A stretch of DNA of 64,000 nucleotides, from NCBI RefSeq assembly GCF_010111755.1, contig NC_088961.1, positions 1,240,001 to 1,304,000 on the forward strand, in the 5' to 3' direction. The notes under the pieces are model-generated. The model searched no databases. It saw only the letters and a program-made list of their open reading frames with translations, and was not told the DNA's origin. The position numbers were made by a program, and so were the translations under genes. The DNA is from Nakaseomyces glabratus. Taxonomy: Eukaryota; Ascomycota; Saccharomycetes; Saccharomycetales; Saccharomycetaceae. Of this stretch, positions 8,603-20,176 are shown piece after piece (position 1 is the first letter of the stretch; every line of letters starts with the position of its first letter).

Positions 8603-11600
8603 CTAAGAAAAGAAGTATTTGCTATTTCTTAGAACTTCGACATCAAAATTACCCTTTGGAGGAATATCTGGCAGTATTAATGGTGAGATTACAGTCAGAG
8701 ATTGTACTTCAGAGCCGGAACATTCATACTCGCTCAAGTTCTCGCCCGAATTTTGAAGAATTGTGATAGTGGTTTCAATATTCTTACCTTCTTGAACTTC
8801 AGCAGGATCACTTGAATTTATTAGTTCTACCCTTCTCTTTTCTAAATATATTTCATCTGCAAGAGTAGCATTTCTTCCTAAAGTCTTGCTTAGCCTAGCC
8901 TTAAATGCCAAAATTTGTTTAGCAAGGGGTGTATTCTTTTTTATTTTCAGTATCCTTAGGTAGTTTTTATAACGTTCATCGAACTCTTCTTTTAGTCTTT
9001 GAATTAAATCTACCTCGTGTAACTCAATGAACTTATCACGGATTACTACATTCATTTTATCAACATCTGAGGCGTGAGTCCAGTATGAATCATGAACAGA
9101 TGCAAAATCTAAGCCATTATCTCTACAGCCAGCAGCAGAGAGTAGCATATGTGATGCATCTAATGAATGGATAAAATTTGGTGGAAAGCCCGCTTTTTGT
9201 CTTCTAGAATTTATAGGGTTAATAGCAAAAGGGTCGCTGATAAAGACTGACTGTAGGTTGGTGATAACTTGCTTTTTGCCTGCATCTCTATATGGTTGTA
9301 CAATTGGCAGACCTAAAGGAGTAGTCCAGATAATAGATGACATGTAGTCAGGTTTATCACCGTTCTTGAATGACTTTTCATCAACATCTAATCTGATAGA
9401 CTTCGATATCCTCTTAGCACATTCTCCTAGCCAATCTTGAATTAAGTGAGCTCCTTCAAACAGTTCCCTCACCGCAGCAAAAACATGTTTAGCAAGGTAT
9501 TTTGAAAGCTCTAATGAATATGCTCTGTCATCAAAAATAGCGGTAAGTTGTTTGGCAATTTGAAAGGTAGCTCCAACATAAGTGACACCATATACATTAG
9601 TCATCACAGTTTGTTTAACAACTTTTCTACTAACTTTACCTTTCAAGATTAGTGCTTTTTCATCTCCTTTTGCAGCTGCTTTCTCAAGCCGAGCCTCTAC
9701 TAGTTTTGCAACAAAAGAATACACATCTTGAGGTTTCTCAGAGGGTACTAGATTTACTTGAGTAGCACCTTCTACATCACCTCCTAAAGCCGAGTAGTGT
9801 TGTAACCCATTGCAAGTACCATCCTGGTGAACCGGTTGATGAGAAATATAATCTTCTGGATTATCTAGTTTCAATGCCTCGTTCAATTCCATACAAGTAG
9901 CAAGAGCTTGCCATGGCTTATCAGCGGTCTTCCACCAGCCCTTACCATTTAAAGGATTTTCTGCAGAATCCTTTATATCCTCTATATGACATTCAGTAAA
10001 TTTAACTCTATCCTCAAGTGGCACTTTATCAACACCAAACAAGTTAGATAGGTGAACCTTCAGCCAGTTCAATCCATCAGGACCAAGTCTTTTGCCTTTC
10101 CAAAATATCAATAAGCTTCTACTTAAATCATTCCCTAGATGGTTGAAATGGGGAGATAGTGGATATGCACGTCCTCTAAAATCCAAGTTATGAGGGAAAT
10201 AAAATTTTTCGCCTAAAAATGCTCTGGCTATTTCAAGCTTGTAATTCAAATCACACCGCACAGACTTATCTGATGAGTACTTATTTGCCAGCTCCTTGTT
10301 CTTTAGTTTCCATTCTCTGATAACGGTTGGGTCTGAACTACGTGGAGGAGGAGGTAATAGCTTTAGTTCATCTTGAATACCAGGGATTTCTAGAAAGTTA
10401 GTACCCTCATTCCATACCTTAGAGACAACATCAAAGACCTTGCGATTCACAGTCCAAGCAGTTTCACCCAGCACGTTTAAACCATCATAAATTTTATCAA
10501 TTGCGCCGGAATCTGAGACTGCTTGTAGATATGCTAGTTGTTCTGGAGAGTCACGCGATCTCACTAAAATTGATTGTGTGTATAGATATCCCCCTGATTT
10601 CCAACCCTTCCATGGGCGAGGTTTTACAAGCATTGGTAGAAGTTGGGGTTGTACTGATGCTAATAATCTTTCACCATTTAGTCTATTGATTAAGGCTTTG
10701 TGGATTTTGATTATGCCAAGTTTAGAACCATTGTGGTATACATACGTGTGTGCAAAAGCAGGTGCGTCACCATACACTTTTTCTTTAGTTACAGGGTCTG
10801 TACCTTCAACACTGACCTTTGCGACATGTATTAAGAAAGAAATAAGTGTAGAACCTATCTTTGCTCTTACAGTTTGAGGCCATATGATTCGGGATTTTTC
10901 AATTTCCATAGATCTGAAGGTTCGCTTAGCTGATTGGACGTACCTTTTGAACTCATGTGATTTTTTATTTATATCCTTGAATGTTTGATTTTCACTGTTC
11001 AGAAGTTGCTCAGATCTGAATTCGAGTTCAATAGCTTTGGAAACAGAAATAACCGCCCTGGCAGTTCTCATACCGTCAATGACACCGCCTGTAGAATTTA
11101 GTTTCAATAATTCAAGGATAGTTATCACACACATTTTTTCAGGGTTAACCAAAGTAAAATATGGTGCATACTCTGATCTACTTGATAATTTTCTTGAAGA
11201 AGACTTGGAATTATTAAGTTCCTCAATGCATTTTTTGGCTTCTTTCTTTACTAAAGGCAGCATAGCACTATACCATTCCCATAGTCTACTATTCAATGAC
11301 TTCTCTATAGAAATGTCCCCTCTTGCCTTTGCCTCCTCAAACTCAAACTTCCATCTTTCTTTCGCAGCCTCCGTGGCTCTCCTTTCTAGCATTTCTTGCC
11401 TTTTGAAGTTGAATGTGTTTAATAAATCATCAAATTTTTGTTGATCTTCTGCGTTCTCCAAGGTCTTGTATATTTCAAAAAAATCCACTGATTTGCTTTC
11501 ATCGATATTCATGATGTTTTTGCTTACTGAATTATCTAGCTCTGAAAGTTTCTTCTTTTGTTCTTCCGTCAATGAAAGTCCCATCAGAGCATGTCTTACA

Positions 11601-12583
11601 GTTCTCATTCCTATGGTGTCTACCGCTAGGAGTTCGTCAGCATCCTTCTCCACAATAGAGTCTTTAGCAACTTCATCAGTTTTGATTTCAGTTTGTTCTA
11701 TAATCTTATTATTAGGGTTCTCTGTACTTTGACCTTCCTTAAATTCCATTGCTTGGACACTTGGATTACTTTCAATTGTTTTTTCTGTTATTGTGTTACC
11801 CATCACAAGAGGTTTCAGTAGATCAGGGACTTCATCTTCATTAATTAATTTATATTCTAAAAGCAGGCTTTTAAAGTTTTCCACTGTCAAGACATCGATA
11901 TTTGAAAGTACATTTCTCCTGTTGCCTACTTTCATCTTAAAATAGTTTTGTATCTGATTAATAGTCGTTACGTGTTCCTGAGGTGTACGTACGTTGGAAA
12001 GTGCATGATGCATTAGGATAGCCACTGTTCTATCGTTAAACATAATATTTGGGAAGACATCTCTTATATCTTTCAAAACTTTATCGCTCATGCGGTAACA
12101 GTCCATGGAACCACCCTGGTGTCTAACAAATGCCAACAAATACATATTGTAGTCATCAATAAAGCTTGATCTGTGAGATTTTATTTGATAAAGCGACTCT
12201 AATATAGAAAAAGCTCTGTCGAAGTAATCAGATTTTAAACAAGCTTCCAGTAATGACCATAGTTGCATTACATCACGAGCTTGTGACATAGACAGATTCG
12301 CTGCGGCATGAGACTTGTTAAATGTTTGGAAGTTTGCTTCTATGGTGGTTTGCTTTGACTTTTCAAATACAGATGACAAAAAGTTAGCACCTGTATCGAA
12401 TCTAGGAATGTTATTCTGAGAGCCTCCTAAAATGCTATAGGAAGTAGAAGAGGCTCTTTCAATATCTGTTAGGGAGGATTCTATCGTTGGCTTAAGTAAT
12501 TTAGATCCTTTTGAGGAAATAGTTCTTATTGTATTTGCAACGATGTATTTTTTGTTAAGCTTCTGGACGTTTTGTCTTAACAT
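8603..12583 (-). CDS. RPO41: Mitochondrial RNA polymerase, T7-phage type
   Basis: The 1326-residue protein is the single-subunit RNA polymerase that transcribes mitochondrial DNA together with Mtf1. A basic N-terminal presequence ([20 protein letters not shown]) precedes a long N-terminal extension with helical, PPR-like sequence. The C-terminal half has the phage-type motifs in order: DFRGRAYP, motif [19 protein letters not shown], the motif B/O-helix region [12 protein letters not shown], and motif [13 protein letters not shown] with the second catalytic Asp near residue 1164. The protein ends in YFFS after an acidic extension of about 90 residues. Length is close to the S. cerevisiae enzyme (about 1350). 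Position and strand match YFL036W. RPL22B, which lies between MOB2 and RPO41 in S. cerevisiae, is absent. Confidence 0.98.
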   Translation of the reverse strand: MLRQNVQKLNKKYIVANTIRTISSKGSKLLKPTIESSLTDIERASSTSYSILGGSQNNIPRFDTGANFLSSVFEKSKQTTIEANFQTFNKSHAAANLSMSQARDVMQLWSLLEACLKSDYFDRAFSILESLYQIKSHRSSFIDDYNMYLLAFVRHQGGSMDCYRMSDKVLKDIRDVFPNIMFNDRTVAILMHHALSNVRTPQEHVTTINQIQNYFKMKVGNRRNVLSNIDVLTVENFKSLLLEYKLINEDEVPDLLKPLVMGNTITEKTIESNPSVQAMEFKEGQSTENPNNKIIEQTEIKTDEVAKDSIVEKDADELLAVDTIGMRTVRHALMGLSLTEEQKKKLSELDNSVSKNIMNIDESKSVDFFEIYKTLENAEDQQKFDDLLNTFNFKRQEMLERRATEAAKERWKFEFEEAKARGDISIEKSLNSRLWEWYSAMLPLVKKEAKKCIEELNNSKSSSRKLSSRSEYAPYFTLVNPEKMCVITILELLKLNSTGGVIDGMRTARAVISVSKAIELEFRSEQLLNSENQTFKDINKKSHEFKRYVQSAKRTFRSMEIEKSRIIWPQTVRAKIGSTLISFLIHVAKVSVEGTDPVTKEKVYGDAPAFAHTYVYHNGSKLGIIKIHKALINRLNGERLLASVQPQLLPMLVKPRPWKGWKSGGYLYTQSILVRSRDSPEQLAYLQAVSDSGAIDKIYDGLNVLGETAWTVNRKVFDVVSKVWNEGTNFLEIPGIQDELKLLPPPPRSSDPTVIREWKLKNKELANKYSSDKSVRCDLNYKLEIARAFLGEKFYFPHNLDFRGRAYPLSPHFNHLGNDLSRSLLIFWKGKRLGPDGLNWLKVHLSNLFGVDKVPLEDRVKFTECHIEDIKDSAENPLNGKGWWKTADKPWQALATCMELNEALKLDNPEDYISHQPVHQDGTCNGLQHYSALGGDVEGATQVNLVPSEKPQDVYSFVAKLVEARLEKAAAKGDEKALILKGKVSRKVVKQTVMTNVYGVTYVGATFQIAKQLTAIFDDRAYSLELSKYLAKHVFAAVRELFEGAHLIQDWLGECAKRISKSIRLDVDEKSFKNGDKPDYMSSIIWTTPLGLPIVQPYRDAGKKQVITNLQSVFISDPFAINPINSRRQKAGFPPNFIHSLDASHMLLSAAGCRDNGLDFASVHDSYWTHASDVDKMNVVIRDKFIELHEVDLIQRLKEEFDERYKNYLRILKIKKNTPLAKQILAFKARLSKTLGRNATLADEIYLEKRRVELINSSDPAEVQEGKNIETTITILQNSGENLSEYECSGSEVQSLTVISPLILPDIPPKGNFDVEVLRNSKYFFS

Positions 12584-14461
12584 GATTGATTTTGATATTG
12601 CCTTATGAAGTAATGAATGCTGTTATAGTAACCTGAAGTAAAATTGTAATAAGTTCTGTATCGTATGGTCTTTTTTCTTAGATTTCTTAGATTTTGTGAT
12701 CTTTAGAAGAATAGTTATGTTTTCAGTTCAATATTTACAGAAAGAAAATTCACAGGAATAAAATATAGTAAAGAGGAAAGGAAAGAATAGTGAACAGTAC
12801 TAACCAATTTTTAAGTTTATCAGTGTTCTGTTTTATTCACAGGTGTGATGGTTCCTAAACTTTCCAAGAAGTCAGAACAATATTATTGATATATTAAAGT
12901 GACTTGGATTGACAGCAATGTATGAACCACCTATTGACTTTCACGTTGCCAAAATGCTATCCTTCGTCCTATCGATTTAACTGATATTTGAAATAGATTA
13001 CTATCTCGAAATGCATATCAATACAAAGTACAATATTAATAAGAGAACGAATAAGACTAAGTTGATTATTCTACTAATTTGAAGGTTGGGAAGTTTTTTT
13101 TCACCTTTCTAGTTACTCTCAGGATCAGCTTGCAGAAAGTTATTTCTTCGGTGCTTTCTTCAGCATATGAAGAAAAACGGGACTGTGATTCCATTTTTTT
13201 TTTTTTTTTTTTTGACATAATAGAAGAGAGCAAAAGATAATCCTTTCGAACTTCTTACTGTCGAAGTCCTTCTGTGTAGTAGTGTAAAACTGGTATTTCA
13301 ATGTATCGGACAGGACTCTGATGGTGGTGAGGACACCTGAAAAATAAAGTCAAAGTTACCTGGTGGGCTTTTTCAGCATTTGTTCTCTGCTTTATTCACG
13401 AAACCTTTGAAAGGTACACTAGTGTTCTGTGTTAGCAAGGCGAAAATTTAGTCTTATTTTTGCGTCTTGCCCGGGTTCTCGCTTGGCACTATGCCTCCTC
13501 CCCCGCAAAATCGATAGTCGTACTTTCTTGTTACCCACACTAGTAATCACATCGTTAGAGTACCAGCATGGAGGAATATTATTTTTATGCATTGTATATA
13601 GAGAATGATAAGCGTGTAGATAAAGGATGTTCATTTACATTATAGAAATTTTATGCGTACCCTATTTTAGAGCTAGCTTTGTAAAGTTACCTGGTTTCAA
13701 TTACTATATATTATAAAAAGATATAAAAAATAATTAAAAAAATAAATCTTAGAGATATGTTGGTAAAACATATGAAAATCGGAAAAGAAAAATAATAGGA
13801 AAGATAATACATAAAGAAAAGGTTTTTAATTATTCATACCAAAATTGGGATTGAGAATAGTAGGCGAAAAAAGATGAGGTATGGTAGTTGATTTTATAAC
13901 TTTTCAAACGGTGATTAGAAAATAAGTGTAGTAGCTACCATTTAGAATATGTTGCAAGGTACAAAATCGGTAATTAGCCAAGGTATAATGCACGATAGTT
14001 TGTGGCTTTCCTTTGACATGAAAAAACATGCTTTTAGTTTCAGACGCTGAAAGAAATGTTGTTATAGACTTGTAGAATATAAGAACTCATCGGTAGTGTT
14101 TTGTGTCTGCGATTATCTTTTTATAATCGCAAGAAAGGTATTAGGGTCAGGAATTCAAATGTCAAAAAGCACTTAATCAAGCAGGAGCTTGACGCTATTA
14201 GTATAGTTCTATTTTAATTCACGATTTGGTGTAGGCAGACAAATATTTGTTCCATAATATAGATTTAGTTATAATAATGTCCTATTCAACATTATTAGCA
14301 CTATGGAATCATTTCTTACAGGTTGGGCATCATATAGCTAGAAAAACATGATATTAAATTGAAAAGATGTTAAAGGAATTTAGGTCACTGTGACTGTAGA
14401 TATAAAAAAAGATGTGGTAGAAATGAAAAATAGTTGTCATATTTTGGAATTATTTTTTTAA
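12584..14461. other. Intergenic region between TUB2 3' end and RPO41 promoter
   Basis: This gap of 1.9 kb has no credible gene. It contains an uninterrupted run of 20 T at 13194-13213, an 8-bp-arm inverted repeat TTTCTTCA/TGAAGAAA at 13155-13175, and a short GC-richer patch near 13440-13510. A lone TACTAAC at 12798-12804 has no matching 5' splice site or reading frame. TUB2 and RPO41 are both on the minus strand, so this is TUB2 3' flank plus RPO41 upstream region. Confidence 0.6.
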
Positions 14462-15820
14462 TTAATCAAAAGTTTCAGGCATTGGCTGTTCTTCCGTTAT
14501 GTACTCAGCACCTTCCTCTATTTCTTCCTCCACAGTAGCTTCTTGGTATTGTTGATATTCATTTACTAAGTCGGTCATATTAGCTTGAGCCTCTGTGAAT
14601 TCCATTTCATCCATACCCTCGCTAGTATACCAGTGTAAAAACGCCTTTCTGTTAAACATGGCATTGAATTGGTTACCAACTCTTTTAAATAGTTCTTGGA
14701 TAGAGGTAGAGTTACCAATAAATGTGGCAGACATGTCCAAATCTTTTGGAGGAACAGAACAAACAGCGGTTTGTACATTGTTTGGAATCCACTCGACAAA
14801 ATATGAAGAGTTCTTAGTTTGAACCTTGTGCATCTCATCTTCGACCTCCTTGACAGAAACTTTACCTCTGAAGAAAGCTGCCACGGTTAGATATCTACCA
14901 TTTCTTGGGTCAGCAGCAGCCATCATATTCTTTGAGTCGAACATTTGTTGGGTTAGCTCAGGCACAGTCAATGATCTAAAGGACTGGGAGCCAATGGCTG
15001 TTAGTGGTGCATAGCCAACCATGAAGAAATGCAGTCTTGGGAAAGGAACCAAGTTGACGGCCAGTTTCCTCAGATCGGAGTTCAATTGACCTGGGTAACG
15101 TAGAGAGGTGGTAACACCAGACATAACACTTGACACAAGATTATTTAGGTCATTGTAAGATGGTTGATTCAACTTCAAAGTTGTTTGGCAAATTTCGTAT
15201 AGAGCCTCGTTATCGATACAGAAAGTTTCATCTGAGTACTCGACTAATTGGTGAACAGACAGAGTGGCGTTATATGGTTCGACAACAGTGTCAGAAGTCT
15301 TTGGAGATGGCAAGACTGAGAATGTTGCCATCATTCTATCAGGAAATTCTTCTCTGATTCTAGATATCAGTAAGGTACCCATACCTGAACCGGTACCACC
15401 ACCCAAGGAGTGTGTGATCTGGAAACCTTGCAAAGAGTCACAACCTTCGGCTTCACGTCTAATGACGTCCATCACCGAGTCAACCAATTCGGCACCTTCT
15501 GTGTAGTGACCTTTAGCCCAAACGTTACCAGCAGAGGATTGGCCGAAGATGTAGTTGTCAGGTCTAAACAAGTTACCAATGTTAGAAGTACGCACGGCAT
15601 CGATAGTACCTGGTTCCAAATCGACATTGATAGATCTTGGGACCCACTTACCACTAGAGGCCTCGTTGAAGTAAACGCCTAGACGCGATCTTTGGATTTC
15701 CTCAGTTCCATGGTAGTTACCGTTATAGTCCAGGCCATGTTCACCACAGATAGTTTCCCAAAATGCGGCACCAATCTGGTTACCACACTGACCAGTAGAT
15801 ATATGGATAATCTCTCTCAT
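14462..15820 (-). CDS. TUB2: Beta-tubulin
   Basis: The 452-residue protein is the sole beta-tubulin type expected in a yeast; it pairs with alpha-tubulin to build microtubules. It begins with the MREI autoregulatory tetrapeptide. It contains the GTP-binding glycine loop GGGTGSGMG near residue 140 and ends in an acidic tail rich in Glu. Length is close to the S. cerevisiae protein (457). It heads the conserved TUB2-YPT1-ACT1 cluster, divergent from YPT1. No intron is seen. Confidence 0.99.
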   Translation of the reverse strand: MREIIHISTGQCGNQIGAAFWETICGEHGLDYNGNYHGTEEIQRSRLGVYFNEASSGKWVPRSINVDLEPGTIDAVRTSNIGNLFRPDNYIFGQSSAGNVWAKGHYTEGAELVDSVMDVIRREAEGCDSLQGFQITHSLGGGTGSGMGTLLISRIREEFPDRMMATFSVLPSPKTSDTVVEPYNATLSVHQLVEYSDETFCIDNEALYEICQTTLKLNQPSYNDLNNLVSSVMSGVTTSLRYPGQLNSDLRKLAVNLVPFPRLHFFMVGYAPLTAIGSQSFRSLTVPELTQQMFDSKNMMAAADPRNGRYLTVAAFFRGKVSVKEVEDEMHKVQTKNSSYFVEWIPNNVQTAVCSVPPKDLDMSATFIGNSTSIQELFKRVGNQFNAMFNRKAFLHWYTSEGMDEMEFTEAQANMTDLVNEYQQYQEATVEEEIEEGAEYITEEQPMPETFD

Positions 15821-16381
15821 TGTATGTTGCTCCTTGTTTAAGTTAGACTATTCAATGGCAAAAAAAAAGTATCAACAACTAAAACAGTTCTCTTTTAAAG
15901 TGAAACAAAAACTGACTTGTCTGATATGTGAAATAGTATGTAGCTAGCTGATAATCTTGAAGCTAGGGTATTTGCAGTTATGTAGCCTTTTTGTTTAGCT
16001 TTGCTTATTGTTTTTTCTGGTTTTTGAATTCCCGTTGTTATTTATGGCAACGCCAAAGAAAAAAAAATTTCAATTAATAAATGTACAGAAGATTTGTTAT
16101 TACAAAGAATAGATAAGCTTCAACTACAACTACAATGCGTAAGGTATATCCAAAGGGTGATGTAGGCGACATCGGCGGGGTGTTATTGTTTGAGCACCCC
16201 AGGCGTTACACACAGAGGGTATCGCCAACGCTCGATCCCGCTAACACAACTTGTTTTGTTTTGTTTGAGAAAACTCGAAAAGTAAGAAAAAAATCTTCTG
16301 TGTGTGATCTCTCTTGCTAGTGCAAATGTGCTGCCTTGCTACGGTGTTTTCTTGGTAAAGATGGGTTGCCAGAATGAGATT

Positions 16382-16389
16382 TTACCCGG
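16382..16389 (+). promoter_or_regulatory. Candidate Reb1 site
   Basis: TTACCCGG matches the S. cerevisiae Reb1 consensus, a general regulatory factor that keeps promoters nucleosome-free. It lies in the TUB2-YPT1 divergent region. Confidence 0.45.
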
Positions 16390-16848
16390 ACCTAAAAATA
16401 CCACTTACCGCATATTGGTATCTATAGATAGAGCCAATTGATACTTTGGTGTTCTCATCCAGCCATTTGGCCAGCGAGCGGGTGTATTTGAGTTTTGTAG
16501 ATCTGGTTCTTGGAAGAGATAGTATATCCCCACCAATGATCCACAGTTAAACTGGTCACAACAGATGCTATATAGAGGAGGGGTATGCATTAGTCGAAAG
16601 ACGTAGTATATCTACAAAACCTGGAAGACGTCGCTATTGCTGTAAGTAGGTGTTGTTGTATCTAGAATATCTATTGCAATATACTTGCTACAGTTACGTG
16701 TCATTCTTCCCGCCAAGACCTGGAGATATGGTGGATCAAAAGTGCTTAGTCGCAAATTCACTATGTTCTATATGAATTTCACCCACAGCAATATCCTCCA
16801 CAAGTCCACATGTAGGAATAGAGCGCATAGAGACATGGAGTCCATACG

Positions 16849-16879
<31 letters not shown>

Positions 16880-17147
16880 ATGGATCTATGATTTGCCCTT
16901 TATTCGTTTGTTTACATATTTACCCAAACAGGTAATACTTCTTTTGGGTAAATGGGGCCCTTTTTGTCGAGACAGTGAGGTATCAGGCGGTTCGTTGTGC
17001 GCTGTTTTCTTTGTGTCCCCGTTTTTGGGTTAGACAGAACCGCACATCTCTCTCCCTTTGCTTCTAAGCACATCTCATCATTTTTTACAGCAGTCGCGTG
17101 ATATACACAAAAAAAAGCAGCTTTTCTGTGTATCGCCTCCCATGTAT

Positions 17148-17155
17148 CCGGGTAA
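17148..17155 (-). promoter_or_regulatory. Candidate Reb1 site
   Basis: CCGGGTAA on the plus strand is the complement of the Reb1 consensus TTACCCGG. It lies about 940 bp upstream of the YPT1 start. Confidence 0.45.
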
Positions 17156-18095
17156 AGCGAGCCAGGAACACATCTTGAGGGTAGTGTCTTGCAGTTGGGA
17201 AGTGTACTTGTATATGTGCGTAGTTGATGATAACAACACTTACAAAACTATACTTAACTACGAAGAGTGGTCATCCAAGGGTTTGCTTTGCACGTTGATC
17301 TTCTCGTTTCCCACATACAGAAAACGCATAGCAGTGTCTTCGTTCAGAACTATTTGCTGTCCCCCCATGCCGATCCATCTCTCTCAGCTTTTCTTTCCCT
17401 CTTTCCCTCTTTTCCTTCTGTCAGCTGGGGTCCAAGGACATAAGTTGCACTTCTAAGAGTATTTTCTGCTCATTGAAATTCGCCTCTTTCACTTTGGGTC
17501 AATTATATATGGGTTTTTGGCTTTCCTCACAAAAATCACTGTATTGCCATCCTTTGGGAAAGCCATTTTCGATTTTTTTCCGTCAAAGCTGGGTTAGTGT
17601 AAGGTGAGTTAGAGTTCTCATATTCCATCTCATTTGTTATTTCATCAATTATCATAATGCCCTTTTCTGGGTCTGTGTAACCTTCTCTTTTGTATTATAC
17701 GGTTTATTATTGACTTTTTAGTATATATTTTAAATATAATTCTTACTATACTGCTCGAGCGTTTTTCATTTTAAACTTTCTATAAGCATTTCTCTAACGC
17801 AAAAAGGAAAAACACTAAAAAAAATTTGAAAAGGAGAGATCATTTAAGATTACCTAGCAAAAACAACAGTGTACTGGAAAAGAGCGATATTTATTACTTT
17901 GAAATAGACTCAGTTGGTATTATACAAGGATTATATCTGGCCACTAATACACAACAAGAAAAAAGACTACACATATAATCGTTGCCTCCTCATTTTCGAT
18001 TTAACCTATAGGTTCAAATAACAAAAGAGCAGAAAGAACAAAACAACTATCCCATTTGTTTTCAGAACCGGTAAGTACAATAATAACTAGACATA

Positions 18096-18716
18096 ATGAA
18101 CAGCGAATACGACTACTTGTTTAAATTGCTACTGATAGGTAATTCCGGTGTCGGTAAATCCTGTTTGCTACTGAGGTTTTCAGATGACACTTACACAAAT
18201 GACTACATCTCTACCATTGGTGTGGATTTCAAGATTAAGACTGTCGAGTTGGATGGTAAGACCGTGAAGTTACAAATATGGGACACTGCGGGACAAGAAC
18301 GTTTCAGAACTATCACATCATCATACTACCGTGGTTCCCATGGTATCATTATTGTATATGATGTCACAGATCAGGAGTCATTCAACGGTGTTAAGATGTG
18401 GTTGCAAGAAATTGACCGTTACGCCACATCTACCGTGCTAAAACTATTGGTCGGTAACAAATGTGATCTGGCTGATAAGCGTGTGGTTGAATATGATGTT
18501 GCCAAGGAGTTCGCTGAGGCTAATAAGATGCCTTTCTTGGAGACCAGTGCCTTGGACTCTACCAATGTCGAAGAAGCTTTCTTGACCATGGCTAGACAAA
18601 TCAAGGAGAGCATGACACAACAAAACATGAACGAATCACAACAAAAGAAGAACGACAAAGGCAACGTGAACTTGAAGGGTCAAAGTTTGACACAATCTGG
18701 TAGTAGCTGTTGTTAA
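18096..18716 (+). CDS. YPT1: Ypt1, Rab1-family GTPase
   Basis: The 206-residue protein is the Rab1 orthologue that controls ER-to-Golgi vesicle tethering and autophagy. All nucleotide-binding motifs are present: GNSGVGKS near 15-22, effector region [16 protein letters not shown] near 63-68, NKCD near 121-124 and SALD. The C-terminus ends in CC, the double geranylgeranylation signal, after a hydrophilic hypervariable tail. Length equals the S. cerevisiae protein. It lies between TUB2 and ACT1, as in S. cerevisiae. Confidence 0.99.
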   Translation: MNSEYDYLFKLLLIGNSGVGKSCLLLRFSDDTYTNDYISTIGVDFKIKTVELDGKTVKLQIWDTAGQERFRTITSSYYRGSHGIIIVYDVTDQESFNGVKMWLQEIDRYATSTVLKLLVGNKCDLADKRVVEYDVAKEFAEANKMPFLETSALDSTNVEEAFLTMARQIKESMTQQNMNESQQKKNDKGNVNLKGQSLTQSGSSCC

Positions 18717-20176
18717 GTAATATGCTATGAAATGCAAAAGTTAAAACACTTTGGTAAAAGAAAATAAAGAACAGAGATATACAATAGGTAATTGCGCCAT
18801 TTTTGTTTTTTATCAAATATCAACTAGATCATTACCAATAAACAACAATGCTATTCGATTACCTGAACTGGTAGCAATGAATGGCGTACATTTGCAATGC
18901 ATGATGTGTTGTTTTTTTTCTCTCATTGTTTGGTTGTGCCTATTAACATTTGTTGTTGCAATTCCATAAACTGGTCTTCTGATTTTCCAGGGGGCCTCAA
19001 TTTGTGTGTTTTTTACCTTTTTAATATAATACTATATCTTTTTTTTTTTCCTTATATTTCCCAACACCAATATATTATTCTATTATCTAATGCTTATATC
19101 CATATATAGTAATATTGTCAAGACAAAAAATTGTTAGTCAAAAACAGTACAGCGACTATAGTCCACTTCATATAAAAATCAATGTGATGTATATCGATGT
19201 TTTGTTAACTGCCTTAATATATTCACACTTCCACGCAAACGCTTACGTGAGAGATAACGATCCTGGCAGCAATCCGGCCACATACAAGGCCACCCACATA
19301 GTGGTATAGCAAAGTTATCATCTTCGACAGCATCACATGAACAGTACTCTCATTTCCCTCTCCTGCTTCTCTCCTACGGTGAAATCAACTTGCCAGCGCG
19401 TCAAATATTCTTTTTTTGATAGTAACAGCAAGCAATCAGAGTGTCCCCATCCACGTCCCCCTTGAACCCACCGTCCTCCTTCGAAGAGATAGGCCCACAT
19501 ATACACGTACGCAGCGATGTACACTAGCAAGGGGATGGAGGACCACATCTTTGAGGAAAAGCAAGTAAAGGAGCCGTACAAAGCAAGAACTGGATTTTAG
19601 CCTCCTTTTGGGTTGGGTAATCTCACAAAAGCACAAGCCCCAGTCAATACACCGCAGAAGTGTAGGAATCCCAGCTACCTTCCCATGAACTTTCCCACTT
19701 CTATAAGAAGGCCCGCAGCAAGAAACAGCTCACAAACGTTCACAACCAGTCGCAGTCGCACTAGCAGTAGCAGTAGCAGTAGCAGTTGAAAAGCGATTGC
19801 AAACTTCCAACTGCTAACTGAGAAGCCCTGGCCCTCTCCTCCCCCCCCCCCCCATAGTGAAATCCCAATAGTAAAATCCCATAGCGATCGTCCTTTTTTT
19901 TGGTGACGGGTTCTGATCCTCTGCCGGATTCTGCTCGAAGAAAAGAGAGGAGGGTGTTCCGTGTCTCTTGTGAGACTTCCCAGGCAAAAATGCTTTTTTG
20001 GTTGTTTTTCTTGTTTCTTTGTATTTAAGTAAATTTCTTTCCCAAGAGACAAGTTTAATTGATATATAACACTTTTTTAGTTGATTTTTTGGGCTTGTTA
20101 TATTATTCTCAATATACTCTTTCTTTCACCCATTGGTACCAACACAAACAACAATCAAAACAACAAATATATAACA
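18717..20176. promoter_or_regulatory. ACT1 upstream region with simple repeats
   Basis: This gap of 1.46 kb between YPT1 and ACT1 contains no supportable gene. Near ACT1 it carries (TAGCAG)x4 at 19762-19785, a run of 13 C at 19841-19853, short T tracts, and an A-rich leader (AACAACAAATATATAACA) ending at the start codon, as expected for a highly expressed yeast gene. A 125-codon antisense frame across the repeats looks fortuitous. Confidence 0.6.

Larger units (their letters stand above)
15821..18095. promoter_or_regulatory. Long divergent promoter region between TUB2 and YPT1
   Basis: This stretch of 2.3 kb contains no convincing gene; the open frames in it lack good starts and resemble nothing. 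Two sites match the Reb1 consensus TTACCCGG, one on each strand: 16382-16389 and 17148-17155. A GA microsatellite lies at about 16857-16876. An 11-bp inverted repeat (ATTTACCCAAA at 16918-16928 and its complement at 16943-16953) lies between the two Reb1 sites. Pyrimidine tracts precede YPT1. Regulatory roles are inferred from motif matches only. Confidence 0.55.

Noticed and set aside
12798..12804. TACTAAC branch-site match between TUB2 and RPO41
   Set aside because: There is no consensus 5' splice site at a suitable distance and no reading frame to join.
17058..17456. 132-codon plus-strand frame in the YPT1 upstream region
   Set aside because: It begins with a non-ATG codon, resembles no family, and lies among promoter motifs.
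19675..20052. 125-codon minus-strand frame in the ACT1 promoter
   Set aside because: Its Gly and Leu runs come from the C-run and the TAGCAG repeat; no protein-like organisation is seen.
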